IMG/VR virus record: IMGVR_UViG_3300034073_000825
Location: 1 to 42,527 of that record
Reading direction: 5' to 3' (one strand)
Length of the DNA: 42,527 nt
Origin: a virus
Positions 1-8,571 of the stretch are shown piece by piece (positions within the stretch are counted from its first letter, which is position 1; each line of letters starts with the position of its first letter). Below the pieces are notes generated by a model that saw nothing but the letters and a program-made list of their open reading frames with translations, did not search any database and was not told the origin of the DNA. The position numbers and the translations under genes are program-made.

Positions 1-127
1 AAGCAAAATGAATGGGTCTTTTTGAAAGAAAATAGGTTGATGGGTAAAATGAAAAAAGGGGGAAATATGCAGCGAACTGGAGGATTTCGTGAGGGTGGCG
101 TAAAAACTTTTAATTTTGAATTCAAAC
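1..127. repeat. terminal direct repeat, left copy
   Basis: These 127 bases are identical to 42401-42527. The reading frame of the ABC ATPase-acyltransferase gene continues correctly from the right end through this copy to a stop at 139-141. This fits one circular or circularly permuted molecule of 42,400 bp, with an assembler overlap of k-mer length at the ends. A real short terminal repeat is possible but less likely, because the repeat lies inside a gene. Confidence 0.95.
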
Positions 128-141
128 CACACACGACATGA
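1..141 (+). CDS. C-terminal end of the ABC ATPase-GNAT/Mom-like acyltransferase fusion
   Basis: This is the end of the gene that starts at 41417 and crosses the ends of the circular genome. Codon phase is kept: 42401 (equal to base 1) is the first base of a codon, and the frame ends at TGA 139-141 after the residues FKPHTT. The complete protein is 374 residues. This tail is basic and glycine rich (KMKKGGNMQRTGGFREGG), which would suit contact with nucleic acid. See the entry at 41417 for domains. Confidence 0.85.
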   Translation, partial: KQNEWVFLKENRLMGKMKKGGNMQRTGGFREGGVKTFNFEFKPHTT

Positions 142-347
142 AAAACACAGGAACGCATTTCACAGAATACTATCAACGAGGAAAATATTTAGGTTCAATA
201 AATTCTTATGGCGAACTAACGAACGAACAAATAGGTTACGTCAACAGGCAATATATGAAAGACGGATATGTTCGGCTGAAACGAAAGCACGTTGCAACAG
301 AATTAGACCCTATTATGATGGTTCGTTACAATATGCAAGGACGATAA
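138..347 (+). CDS. hypothetical protein, 69 aa
   Basis: The start ATG overlaps the stop of the ABC ATPase-acyltransferase gene (ATGA), which indicates translational coupling. The protein is basic and rich in Tyr and Arg, with no membrane segment or motif that I recognise. Its place, right after the putative modification genes and before the small-terminase-like gene, suggests late expression. Function unknown. Confidence 0.7.
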   Translation: MKNTGTHFTEYYQRGKYLGSINSYGELTNEQIGYVNRQYMKDGYVRLKRKHVATELDPIMMVRYNMQGR

Positions 348-373
348 ACAACGGATAAGCAACGGTGGACGAA

Positions 374-763
374 ATGATATCACAGCCACACGGTGGCAAG
401 CTAAAAAGACTTAAAAAAGGTCAAAGCGGAAACCCAAACGGGCGACCTAAAAAGCTGGAAAATATCCTGCACGATTATTTCTTTGCCGAGCATAACATGA
501 AATTATCAAAGTCACAGACACAGGATATGATTCAAGTTATATTGGGTAAAACCAAATCCGAACTTGTGGAAATGGCCAAGAACGAGCAACTTCCATTTTG
601 GATTAGTCTAATCGCAAAAAAAGCAACACGCGATTATGAGAAAGGAAGCATCCACATTCTCGATGTTCTATTTGACAGGGTTTATGGGAAACCCAAAGAA
701 GAACACGAGCACAACATCGAATCGAATCAAATTAAAATCAGTATTAAAGACTTTACGAAATGA
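374..763 (+). CDS. small-terminase-like protein (DUF5681-like N-terminus)
   Basis: The N-terminal part carries GQSGNPNGRPKK (about residues 17-28), the hallmark of the DUF5681 family often found near phage packaging genes. A helical region follows. The family is thought to contribute DNA recognition in packaging; that role is inferred here from motif and context, since the large terminase lies about 2.1 kb upstream on the circle. A GTG at 365 would add three residues; I prefer the ATG at 374. The end overlaps the next gene by ATGA. Confidence 0.65.
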   Translation: MISQPHGGKLKRLKKGQSGNPNGRPKKLENILHDYFFAEHNMKLSKSQTQDMIQVILGKTKSELVEMAKNEQLPFWISLIAKKATRDYEKGSIHILDVLFDRVYGKPKEEHEHNIESNQIKISIKDFTK

Positions 764-1095
764 GTTGTTACAACTGTGGTGGCTGCGAACAGACGGCTAC
801 AATGAATATCTGTTTCGAGAACTTCATCGTAACGGGGTTACCGAATAACACTTTGGTAAACCTTACGTTTGAATCAAAGGCAGACGGGGCTATCCTGACG
901 GCATCAGGAACCACATCGGGAACCACACTTACAATCGCATTCGATGATATGCCACCGTTCATTCCTATGGTAAGCTACAAGTTGACATTCGACAAGACTT
1001 GGACGGGTGGCGACTGTGCAATCGTTACATTTGCCATCATGAAGAACGCTGACGGTATCGCTTCGGAAACCAACGTGACATTGACCGTTTGTTAG
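760..1095 (+). CDS. putative small virion protein, 111 aa
   Basis: Coupled to the previous gene by ATGA. The N-terminus has four cysteines (CYNCGGCEQTATMNIC). The rest is Thr, Ser and Val rich with alternating hydrophobic residues, suggesting a beta-sandwich. It sits in the tail operon before the tail chaperone. I do not recognise the family; a tail or decoration protein is the most likely class, by context only. Confidence 0.6.
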   Translation: MSCYNCGGCEQTATMNICFENFIVTGLPNNTLVNLTFESKADGAILTASGTTSGTTLTIAFDDMPPFIPMVSYKLTFDKTWTGGDCAIVTFAIMKNADGIASETNVTLTVC

Positions 1096-1136
1096 TGTTT
1101 CTTCGGGAAATCGCTTAATAACTAAAACTTTAGTTG

Positions 1137-1445
1137 ATGGAAATAGCTATAATCATTCTCACATCGGTAGTAACAGTAGGGGCGCATATCGCAATCAAAG
1201 AGCTATATTGGAACTACCTACTAACAAAAGGCTTTACACCGTTCACGGCAGACGCTGAATTGGAACGTATCTACTCAGAAGCACCTTGGTATTTTAAGCC
1301 GTTATTCGTTTGCGTAACGTGCATGGCCTCAGTTTGGGGTTTTACTTTGCACTTCTACCTACATGGTGAGCCTCACTTGTTCCCGATAACAATATTGGGG
1401 GCTGCATTCTTAAACACATTGTTCTATAAACTTGTTTCCAAATGA
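1137..1445 (+). CDS. small membrane protein with CxxC, 102 aa
   Basis: The first 20 residues form a transmembrane helix, and a second hydrophobic stretch lies near the C-terminus (about residues 73-98). Between them is VCVTCMASVWG, a Cys-x-x-Cys followed by a hydrophobic helix, as in DUF1360-type membrane proteins. The ATG at 1137 is preferred over an in-frame TTG just before it. It could act in the envelope as a holin-like protein, but it sits among tail genes far from the lysis candidates. Confidence 0.6.
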   Translation: MEIAIIILTSVVTVGAHIAIKELYWNYLLTKGFTPFTADAELERIYSEAPWYFKPLFVCVTCMASVWGFTLHFYLHGEPHLFPITILGAAFLNTLFYKLVSK

Positions 1446-1702
1446 TGAAGCCGATAGTAATACCATGCACGTTCTATTCAGCAAATGACGTTGAAAGGAT
1501 TGAGACATTTGAGAAAATGGACATCAAGATTGATGATGACGAATTGGAAATGGAAACGAGAAACGTAACGTTCTACACCGTTGACAATGTTTATCAGAAC
1601 ATGGACAAAGAGGAAACAATCATTTGGAGTGGTGGCAATCCTTTTTACACGAGAGTTGACATTGACCAAGTAAACGCGCTGATATGTGGGCAAGAATTAT
1701 AG
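1442..1702 (+). CDS. hypothetical protein, 86 aa
   Basis: The start overlaps the preceding stop, with two consecutive ATG codons at 1442 and 1445, and the end overlaps the tail chaperone gene by 19 bp. The protein is acidic with a predicted beta-strand pattern. Tight packing just before the tail assembly chaperone suggests a tail role. No recognisable motif. Confidence 0.65.
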   Translation: MMKPIVIPCTFYSANDVERIETFEKMDIKIDDDELEMETRNVTFYTVDNVYQNMDKEETIIWSGGNPFYTRVDIDQVNALICGQEL

Positions 1703-2301
1703 GCGAGAAGCGTCTATGCGAGGCATATAAGGAAATCGCTTCAAAGAAGGTCAAAGAAGGACTAAAGGCGGAATTTCAAGACGATAACGGACGTTGGTAC
1801 TATTCATTCCGCGATGAACAGGATGTGCCGATTGCACGACTGGCAGAGGCACATACTCATTTGCAGTACATGACGGCAGGATTAAGCGGTGAAACGTTTG
1901 ACAAGGTTTACACGACCCTTAATGAACTGTTCGCAAAAGGTGAAATAGTAAAAGCTGGCGCGGTCATTGCAGACCTTATCGACCTGAATAGAAAGATAAT
2001 CAACTTCGATGCTATTGTCAATCTATTGGCGGTTAACTACGTCCGTGAAGACGAGGATGCAAACGTTGTCAACCAATCCATTCACGCGGAGAAGTGCGAC
2101 TACTTGAAACGTGAAACCGAACAAGGCCGCTTTTTTTTTCAACTGCCGAAGTTCGCCAAGTTATTGAACGGGCAAATTCATTCCAAAGAAGAACTGGAGA
2201 ACTACTATCAAAGCTATCTAAGACACCAAAGAAACCTGTTGAAAAGGTGGTCTATACTGGCTTCCGAGAACTTCACTCAGCAATCCAACGCGAACGGTTA
2301 G
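1684..2301 (+). CDS. tail assembly chaperone, short (zero-frame) product
   Basis: A 205-residue, mainly helical protein located directly before the tape measure gene. This is the usual site of the lambda G/T-type tail assembly chaperone, which binds the tape measure and recruits the major tail protein. At 2131-2139 the frame crosses a run of nine T (codons TTT TTT TTT CAA), after which it continues 54 codons to TAG. The -1 frame is open from 2115 to 2507, so a longer fused product is likely. Sequence similarity to lambda G was not judged; the call rests on position and frameshift layout. Confidence 0.7.
   Translation: MWARIIGEKRLCEAYKEIASKKVKEGLKAEFQDDNGRWYYSFRDEQDVPIARLAEAHTHLQYMTAGLSGETFDKVYTTLNELFAKGEIVKAGAVIADLIDLNRKIINFDAIVNLLAVNYVREDEDANVVNQSIHAEKCDYLKRETEQGRFFFQLPKFAKLLNGQIHSKEELENYYQSYLRHQRNLLKRWSILASENFTQQSNANG
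2131..2139 (+). promoter_or_regulatory. candidate -1 ribosomal frameshift site (T9)
   Basis: Nine consecutive T bases read TTT TTT TTT in the zero frame and allow tandem slippage by -1 into CTT TTT TTT TCA. The site lies just after the last -1-frame stop (TGA at 2112-2114) and well before the zero-frame stop at 2301, exactly where a programmed shift must occur. Polymerase slippage, or a miscounted homopolymer in the assembly, would look the same. Confidence 0.65.
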
Positions 2302-2507
2302 AGTGGGTTCGGTTCTTGCGCGAAGTTATGTCCGAGGACGCGCATCATTACGAGTTGATACGGTCAATGTCACGCGGCGACTTTTTGTTAGAATTGGTTA
2401 ACTTTGTTAACTTAAAGTCCAAAGATGGCCGACCAAATAGTAGCACAGTACATACTGGAAACGGAAAAGACCCGAAAGGCGTTAGACGAGGTAATCGTCA
2501 GGCTTGA
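2139..2507 (+). CDS. tail assembly chaperone, frameshift extension (T-like domain)
   Basis: This is the -1-frame continuation of the tail chaperone gene after the T9 slip. It is open without a stop for about 120 codons and encodes a helical region with a PKKPVEK linker, followed by ELHSAIQRERLEWVRFLRE and LELVNFVNL. It overlaps the first 83 bp of the tape measure gene, as T domains often do. The only in-frame start in the extension is a GTG at 2247, which would make an unlikely independent gene, so a fused product is favoured. Confidence 0.65.
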   Translation, partial: STAEVRQVIERANSFQRRTGELLSKLSKTPKKPVEKVVYTGFRELHSAIQRERLEWVRFLREVMSEDAHHYELIRSMSRGDFLLELVNFVNLKSKDGRPNSSTVHTGNGKDPKGVRRGNRQA

Positions 2508-4653
2508 GAAGGTAGAATCCGAGGGAAAGAAAGCCGCTAACTCCACTAAGAAGGAATTTGAGAATATGTCCACCTCAGTTATCGGTGGGTTGAAGAACAT
2601 CGCGGCAGCCGCTGGAATAGCATTCGGAGCGCAACAGGTCATTTCTTTAGGCAAGGAAATGGTCACGCTGGCAGCACAGGCGGAAGGCGTGGAACGGGCG
2701 TTTAAGCGTGTTGGAAGTCCTCAACTGTTGGAAGGACTAAGGAAAGCAACCAGGGGAACTGTAAGCGACCTACAATTGATGCAGAACGCTGTTAAAGCGA
2801 GTAACTTCAAGATACCATTGGAGAACCTTGCAAGCCTATTCAAGTTCGCACAGGCACGGGCACGGGAAACGGGGGAAAGCGTTGATTACTTGGTTGATTC
2901 GATAATCTTGGGTATCGGGCGTAAATCGCCTTTGATATTGGATAACTTGGGCATCAGCGCGGTTGAACTTAGAAGCCGATTGAAGGGCGTAGGGGTTGAG
3001 GCTGCTAACGTTGGCGAGATTGCTCAGATAATAGGCGACATTGCAGAAGATGAACTTGCAAAGATGGGTGAACAGGCAGATACTACGGCTGATAAAATTG
3101 CTCAGATACAAGTAGCGTTTGAGAACTTCAAAATTGAGATTGGTAAAGACATAATAACGGGGCTTAATGAGTTCAATGAAGAACTTGAAACAACGGGGAT
3201 TCTTTTAGGTCAACAGGATTTAAGTGTTTTCAGTATAGCAGTAGGCGCAATTAAGAACGCGCTTGAGGCAGTACTGGAACCATTCAGAGAATTTAACAAT
3301 GTTGCACAGAAAAGTATAAGCGCATGGCGTTACTTTCTTGAAGCGGTCGGACTTTCCAAGCCTTTGTATGAGGAATTGATTGATAACCTTAAGCAGACGA
3401 CAGATAATACCGCATCAATGTCTGACGCTATTGGTGGGGCTTGGGCTTCATTGAAGAATCTTAACGGTGAATCAGAGGCTTCTGTAATCTCAATAAAATC
3501 ACTTAACGATGAAATAAAGGCTCTCAAAACACAGTTTGAAGAAACTCAGATAGGTTCTAAGGAGTGGATTGACCTAATAGGTAAAGCCGAATTAAAAACT
3601 CAGGAACTTGCAAAGGCATTACTAAAGGCTCAGGCACGGCTTGTAATGTTCAAACAGTCACAAAGAGGATTTGACCCATTTGCGCCAGATGAAGACACTC
3701 CACCAGAGTTTCTTGATGACATTAAATCTGACCTTGATGAAGCTGCTAAAATAATTGAGCAAAGACAGATTGATGCAAGCGCATTGGTATTTGGAACAGA
3801 AGGTTCCGATAAGATTCAAGCCGACCTTGATAGAGCCTTGAATGATGCTTTGGCTAAATACGAGGAGTTCAATAAGAAACGAGAGGAATCAACAAAACTT
3901 ACCGAAGATGAAATAGGTAGCCTAATTGCTACTACATTCAGCACCATTGCGCAATTATCAAGTACCGTATCTGAGATTATTCAAAACAACTATCAAACTG
4001 AATTGCAAGCGTTGGAAACGCAATTGGAGAAAGGTCAGATTACGCGTGAACGATACGAAACTGAAAAAGCCAATCTACAAAGAAAGGCAGCCGCAGATGA
4101 AAAGTCAGCGCGATTGTTCAGCGCGATACTTAACACAGCCGCAGCCGTAACCGCAGCATTGAACACTCAACCGTTCTTACCATTAGGCCCAGTAATGGCA
4201 GCGATTGCAGCAGCAAGTGGAGCGGCTCAGATTGCGGTAATAGCTTCACAACCTTTGCCATCATTCGCAGAAGGTGGTTTTGTTGGGGCTGACGGTCAAC
4301 TTCACGGACGTAAGCACTCAGGCGGGGGTATCAAGATTGAAGCGGAAGGCGGTGAGTTCATAACGGCCGCGAAGTACGCACAACCTAACCGAGACGTTCT
4401 AAAGGCTATCAATACGGGTAACTGGGAGCGGTTCAAAGCCGAAAACATCATCGCACCAGCTATCCAAGAGGTTTTGAAAGGCGGGTTTGAAGGTTTGGCT
4501 GGGTCGTATCAGCTTAATTCAATCTTTAACGACAAGAACATTCTGAAAACGTTGGATAGGAACAGACAAGCTGAACGTGACGGGTTCGTGTATTTGGCAA
4601 ACGAACTGAAAGGATATTTAAAACCATCTAAACGCGGAGGTTATGCTTCTTAG
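2425..4653 (+). CDS. tail tape measure protein, 742 aa
   Basis: A long helical protein. An N-terminal coiled coil is followed by hydrophobic Ala/Gly-rich segments (about residues 55-75 and 570-620), a second long coiled coil (about 500-560), and the glycine-rich motif FAEGGFVGADGQLHGRKHSGGG with IEAEGGEFI, typical of the C-terminal part of tape measure proteins in Bacteroidota phages. It sets tail length and is ejected with the DNA. It overlaps the chaperone upstream and the tail hub gene downstream, as in a compact tail operon. Confidence 0.9.
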   Translation: MADQIVAQYILETEKTRKALDEVIVRLEKVESEGKKAANSTKKEFENMSTSVIGGLKNIAAAAGIAFGAQQVISLGKEMVTLAAQAEGVERAFKRVGSPQLLEGLRKATRGTVSDLQLMQNAVKASNFKIPLENLASLFKFAQARARETGESVDYLVDSIILGIGRKSPLILDNLGISAVELRSRLKGVGVEAANVGEIAQIIGDIAEDELAKMGEQADTTADKIAQIQVAFENFKIEIGKDIITGLNEFNEELETTGILLGQQDLSVFSIAVGAIKNALEAVLEPFREFNNVAQKSISAWRYFLEAVGLSKPLYEELIDNLKQTTDNTASMSDAIGGAWASLKNLNGESEASVISIKSLNDEIKALKTQFEETQIGSKEWIDLIGKAELKTQELAKALLKAQARLVMFKQSQRGFDPFAPDEDTPPEFLDDIKSDLDEAAKIIEQRQIDASALVFGTEGSDKIQADLDRALNDALAKYEEFNKKREESTKLTEDEIGSLIATTFSTIAQLSSTVSEIIQNNYQTELQALETQLEKGQITRERYETEKANLQRKAAADEKSARLFSAILNTAAAVTAALNTQPFLPLGPVMAAIAAASGAAQIAVIASQPLPSFAEGGFVGADGQLHGRKHSGGGIKIEAEGGEFITAAKYAQPNRDVLKAINTGNWERFKAENIIAPAIQEVLKGGFEGLAGSYQLNSIFNDKNILKTLDRNRQAERDGFVYLANELKGYLKPSKRGGYAS

Positions 4654-6505
4654 AATGTACCTTGATGGGAATGAAGTAACGTGGGAACCAACGAACACCA
4701 CGCAGCTAAAGGAACGGATATACTTTGCCAAAGAGTTATACGGCTATCTGAAAGAGGTTCAAGGGTCAATCACTTTCACGGGTTCGGAATACAACTACCT
4801 GAGAAGCGTATTCGAGCAGAACGTTTGCGGTGACGTTTCCGTCTTGATACAATTGGACAACCGCGAAATAAGAGGACGGATATTGATTTCAGACATCAAA
4901 TGGATTCCGCCAAAGCGTCAATGTGAGTGCGAGATTGTTGACGATTCATACATATCAAGGATTGACAACAATAAGAAGATTAAAGCACTTTTGGACATTG
5001 GCAAATCAAAGAACGGTTTGGATATTGTCCCAGTAGTTCAAACAGATTGCGAGTTTCCAAACCCAACAGACACATCAAGCGCGACCAACAGAAGCGGGGT
5101 TCGTGTGTTCGATGCTTTCACGTTTCTACTATCTTTCATGTCAGACGGTGAAATAGGGTTCAAATCGGATTTCTTCGACCCTACCATTTCAACAGGCAAC
5201 GAACCGTATCTTACTTTGTTCCGAGGGGTTGAAATACGTAGCGGGTTAGGTTATTTCCCGTATCTGAGTTATTACGAACTACTGACCGACATCATAAGCC
5301 TTTACAACCTTCAATGGGGAATGGAAGTTGATTCGTCAGGGATATACCTCAGACTTGAACCATCGGACTACTTCAAACAACAGACATCAACCGTAACGTT
5401 CGACAACGTGAACGAGTTTGAGCAGTCAATTGATACATCTACATTCTATGCCCGTGTCAAGTTCGGTTCGGCACAATCTGACGATGAGAATTACACATAC
5501 CTGCAAGATATACGATTCCAATCATTCAATGAAGAGGAATATCACTTAGCGGGCCAATGTAACATCGACAACGAATTGAATCTTGTATGTGAAACGCTGA
5601 TAACGGACACGAACATCATTCAAGACATCATGCCTATTGCGCAAGGCGGCACGAATAACACAGGTTATGACGAAGATGTTTTCATTGTGCAGCTGGATTC
5701 AAATAACAAGGTAATGTTGACACCGAAACCAGCAACACCTACGGAGTTCTATTTCAACGAGAATTTGACAAATAGAGCGGTTGCATTGCGTTGGTTCGGG
5801 CAGATACCACAATCAATCTACGCATACTTGGGCGATGGTGGTGATTGGGCTTCAGCTTTGCTATCGGCAAATCAGATATTGCCAGTAGGTGGGGTTTATG
5901 GAACGGCAGCGTGTAACTACACAGGTTCATTTCCTTATGGCGACCCTAACGGTAACTATACGGTTGGCGTTGTGTCGAACGGTTATAACAGCACGTTGGC
6001 AGGGTATTACACCGCACCGAGTAACGCGGTTTACAACATCACGTTCTCGGGTCACTATACGGGCTTGGTTTCTCAGGTTTATATCCATCGCATGAACGGG
6101 TCAACAATCGTTTCCTCACAACAGATATACTACCCACAGGAGTACGTTGACAGTTTGAACTATTACCTTATCGAAGGCGGGGCAACATTCTACATGAACG
6201 CTGGTGAAAGAGCGTTGGTGGTTTTTGTTTTGGCACAAGGCACAATACACGAAGGCGCAACGTTTGAAGTAGCCGACCCACTTGGTGCGCGTTGGGCAAC
6301 ATACGATAGCAATTCCGTATATTTGCTTCAACAACAATTCAAGTACCCAATATCAGACCAAGACTGGGAAAGCATCATAAACAGCCCTTATGGAATAATG
6401 AGAATGACTTACAATGATGGGCAAATAGATAACTGGTTGGTTGACATTGAGCGCGATATATTGACGGGCGATGCGGAATTGAAAATGAGCGGAAAGAATG
6501 GCTGA
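4643..6505 (+). CDS. tail hub / distal tail-type protein, 620 aa
   Basis: Directly follows the tape measure with an 11-bp overlap, the position of Dit/Tal proteins at the tail tip. The N-terminal 120 residues have a beta-rich Dit-like look (LDGNEVTWEP, GSITFTGSEYNYL). The middle contains repeated Tyr and Asp-rich beta segments, and the C-terminus (NWLVDIERDILTGDAELKM) is short and polar. I infer a baseplate hub or distal tail function. The exact family was not confirmed. Confidence 0.7.
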   Translation: MLLRMYLDGNEVTWEPTNTTQLKERIYFAKELYGYLKEVQGSITFTGSEYNYLRSVFEQNVCGDVSVLIQLDNREIRGRILISDIKWIPPKRQCECEIVDDSYISRIDNNKKIKALLDIGKSKNGLDIVPVVQTDCEFPNPTDTSSATNRSGVRVFDAFTFLLSFMSDGEIGFKSDFFDPTISTGNEPYLTLFRGVEIRSGLGYFPYLSYYELLTDIISLYNLQWGMEVDSSGIYLRLEPSDYFKQQTSTVTFDNVNEFEQSIDTSTFYARVKFGSAQSDDENYTYLQDIRFQSFNEEEYHLAGQCNIDNELNLVCETLITDTNIIQDIMPIAQGGTNNTGYDEDVFIVQLDSNNKVMLTPKPATPTEFYFNENLTNRAVALRWFGQIPQSIYAYLGDGGDWASALLSANQILPVGGVYGTAACNYTGSFPYGDPNGNYTVGVVSNGYNSTLAGYYTAPSNAVYNITFSGHYTGLVSQVYIHRMNGSTIVSSQQIYYPQEYVDSLNYYLIEGGATFYMNAGERALVVFVLAQGTIHEGATFEVADPLGARWATYDSNSVYLLQQQFKYPISDQDWESIINSPYGIMRMTYNDGQIDNWLVDIERDILTGDAELKMSGKNG

Positions 6506-8060
6506 AATACTCCCAAATCAACCCGTAATATTCGATGAGGTCTTAGACTGCCATCTGTTGCCGTCCAATATAGTAATGTTGGCGCAATACGGTGACATCA
6601 CTCAGTTTCAAATGGCTTTAGAACCGTGTGGTTCTGACTTCGATGTTCTGAATAACGGGAACTTTGACGGTGAGGACGGTTGGACACTTGGAACAGGTTG
6701 GAGCATAGCAGACGGGCAGGCGTGTCACGAGGACGGGTTATATGGTACAATCTCACAGGTAGCACCAGCATCGAACGGAGTTTTAGTTCGTTTGACGTTC
6801 ACGCTTTCGGTATCTTCTTTAGGGTGTGTAATTCAGTACGGCACATGGATTGAGAACTTCACACAATCGGGAAGCTATACACGATGGATAGTAGCCGATT
6901 CAGCAAGCGTGTTCGGTATCGCAGCAACGGGCGCGGTTTGTATATCGAACCTTCAGATAATCACAGTCAACACGGACTTCTCAGTAACGATAGTCGATTC
7001 AACCAATACTCCAGTTATCACATTGGACACGGCAGACGGCTATTTCAATTTCGAGGACGGTTATTTCACGGCTTCAATAGACTGGGAAACATTGGCAATA
7101 GATGACGGCTGTTATACGTTGGTCGTGGTTGACCCGTGTCCATGTTCGCAAAGGGGAATCATAGCTTTGGACTTCGTTACATCTTTGACCGCGTGGGAGA
7201 TTCAAGATTCAGCTTGGACTATTGCGGGTGGTAACGCTGTATATTCAGGTTCAGCATCACGACAGGCGCGACTTGATAACGTGGTGTGTGATGAAGTTAC
7301 TTACATCGTTTCCTATACCCTTTCTGGAATGGGCGCGGGTGAGGAGTTCACGTTCAGACTGGGCGGTAATGACGGTGTTACGAGAAACGCAGACGGCACA
7401 TATACCGAACTTATCACATCGGGCGGAACTGACTTAGCGTTGATTGGAGATGGCAACGGTTCGCCACAGACATTCACTTTAAGCGGTGTGTCTATTGAAG
7501 CACAGACACCATACGAGTACATTCAATCGAACGTCATTAAAGTATCTTCTACTGACTTCGGATGCAAGACCTATCTTTTATCCTTGTGCAACGATTCGGA
7601 TGGTTTAGGTTTCGGGTTTGATAACACGGGCTTTGCCCCTAATTTTCGCATTGAAGCGAGTTTAGTACGCGGAACCTATCCAAGTGTAAGAAACGCTTAC
7701 GATTTCAGCAACGGGCGCAAATCGACAACCTACGGACGTATGCGCGTGGCGAGGGAGTTAGGCTTAGACCTTCCGCCTCACTTAGTGGACTTCATGGCAT
7801 TGACACCATTGGCCGACCACTTTTATATTGACGGTGAGGAGTATTTCGTTGAGGACGATGAGTTCCCGTCTGTAAGTTGGGACGATAATGTAGCTCAGGG
7901 CGGCTTTGCTTTGAACGTCAGTAAGAAAACACAATTGATTGAGAATAGAAGATTGTCAAGTTCAATTAGAGGATGTTCCATAAATGGCAACCCGATATTG
8001 ACCGAACAAGGATTTGAAATAACAACAGAAACAGGAGTAACAATAACGACAGATGGCTAA
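6498..8060 (+). CDS. tail fibre / receptor-binding-type protein, 520 aa
   Basis: Overlaps the tail hub by 8 bp. Residues about 50-160 and 220-330 are two copies of a jelly-roll-like module, each starting with a similar pattern (NGNFDGEDGWTLGTGWSI; ITSLTAWEIQDSAWTIAGG near the second), like carbohydrate-binding domains. The C-terminal 150 residues (NGRKSTTYGRMRVARELGLD, DHFYIDGEEYFVEDDEF) look like a domain that packs on the tail tip. The likely role is host glycan binding, inferred from layout and composition. Confidence 0.65.
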   Translation: MAEILPNQPVIFDEVLDCHLLPSNIVMLAQYGDITQFQMALEPCGSDFDVLNNGNFDGEDGWTLGTGWSIADGQACHEDGLYGTISQVAPASNGVLVRLTFTLSVSSLGCVIQYGTWIENFTQSGSYTRWIVADSASVFGIAATGAVCISNLQIITVNTDFSVTIVDSTNTPVITLDTADGYFNFEDGYFTASIDWETLAIDDGCYTLVVVDPCPCSQRGIIALDFVTSLTAWEIQDSAWTIAGGNAVYSGSASRQARLDNVVCDEVTYIVSYTLSGMGAGEEFTFRLGGNDGVTRNADGTYTELITSGGTDLALIGDGNGSPQTFTLSGVSIEAQTPYEYIQSNVIKVSSTDFGCKTYLLSLCNDSDGLGFGFDNTGFAPNFRIEASLVRGTYPSVRNAYDFSNGRKSTTYGRMRVARELGLDLPPHLVDFMALTPLADHFYIDGEEYFVEDDEFPSVSWDDNVAQGGFALNVSKKTQLIENRRLSSSIRGCSINGNPILTEQGFEITTETGVTITTDG

Positions 8061-8571
8061 GATTTCACAACTTCCAGCAGCGAGTTCAACCGATTATGTA
8101 GATGGAACGGTGTTCCCGATAACAAGCGGTAACGATGCGACAACAAAGAAAGCAAGTTTGCAAGGCTTGGCAGACTATTACTTCTGCGGTATCAAGTGCG
8201 CATCATTGACAATTCCGAGCGCGGATGTTCTGCAACTAAATTCAACTCCATTAACGATTGTTCCAGCGGTTGCAGGTAAGGCCATATCTGTTATTGATTT
8301 TTCGAGGTCGGTTGACTATGGCACTACGCCATACGCCACAAACACGCACCTACAAATAAAGACGGCAGGTGCTGACGTTGGTCAGGTTCAACAGTCCAAT
8401 TCACTTGCAGCAACAACATCTTCACATTGGAATGACTTTGACAGAGTAACCCCAACAGCAGGGCAGACGCAACTACTTGCAAACGCTGATTTGCAGGTAT
8501 TCGTACCTACTGGCGACCCGACAGCAGGAGATTCAGATATTGAGGTGTTCGTACTATACCGTGAAATTTGA
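8053..8571 (+). CDS. small tail fibre protein, 172 aa
   Basis: The N-terminus MAKISQLPAASSTDYVDGTV followed by TKKASLQGLADYY is typical of short fibre or collar-attached proteins in Bacteroidota phages. The remainder is a predicted beta-sandwich rich in Thr and Ala. It overlaps the fibre gene upstream by 8 bp and is coupled to the next gene by a TTGA overlap. A head or tail fibre role is inferred from the N-terminal pattern. Confidence 0.6.
   Translation: MAKISQLPAASSTDYVDGTVFPITSGNDATTKKASLQGLADYYFCGIKCASLTIPSADVLQLNSTPLTIVPAVAGKAISVIDFSRSVDYGTTPYATNTHLQIKTAGADVGQVQQSNSLAATTSSHWNDFDRVTPTAGQTQLLANADLQVFVPTGDPTAGDSDIEVFVLYREI

Noticed and set aside
768-962. Antisense open frames opposite virion genes
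   Set aside because: Several long minus-strand frames mirror the codon pattern of real plus-strand genes and lack starts in gene-like context.
2247-2507. Independent gene starting with GTG at 2247
   Set aside because: The frame is open from 2115 and joins the tail chaperone at T9; a fused frameshift product explains it better.
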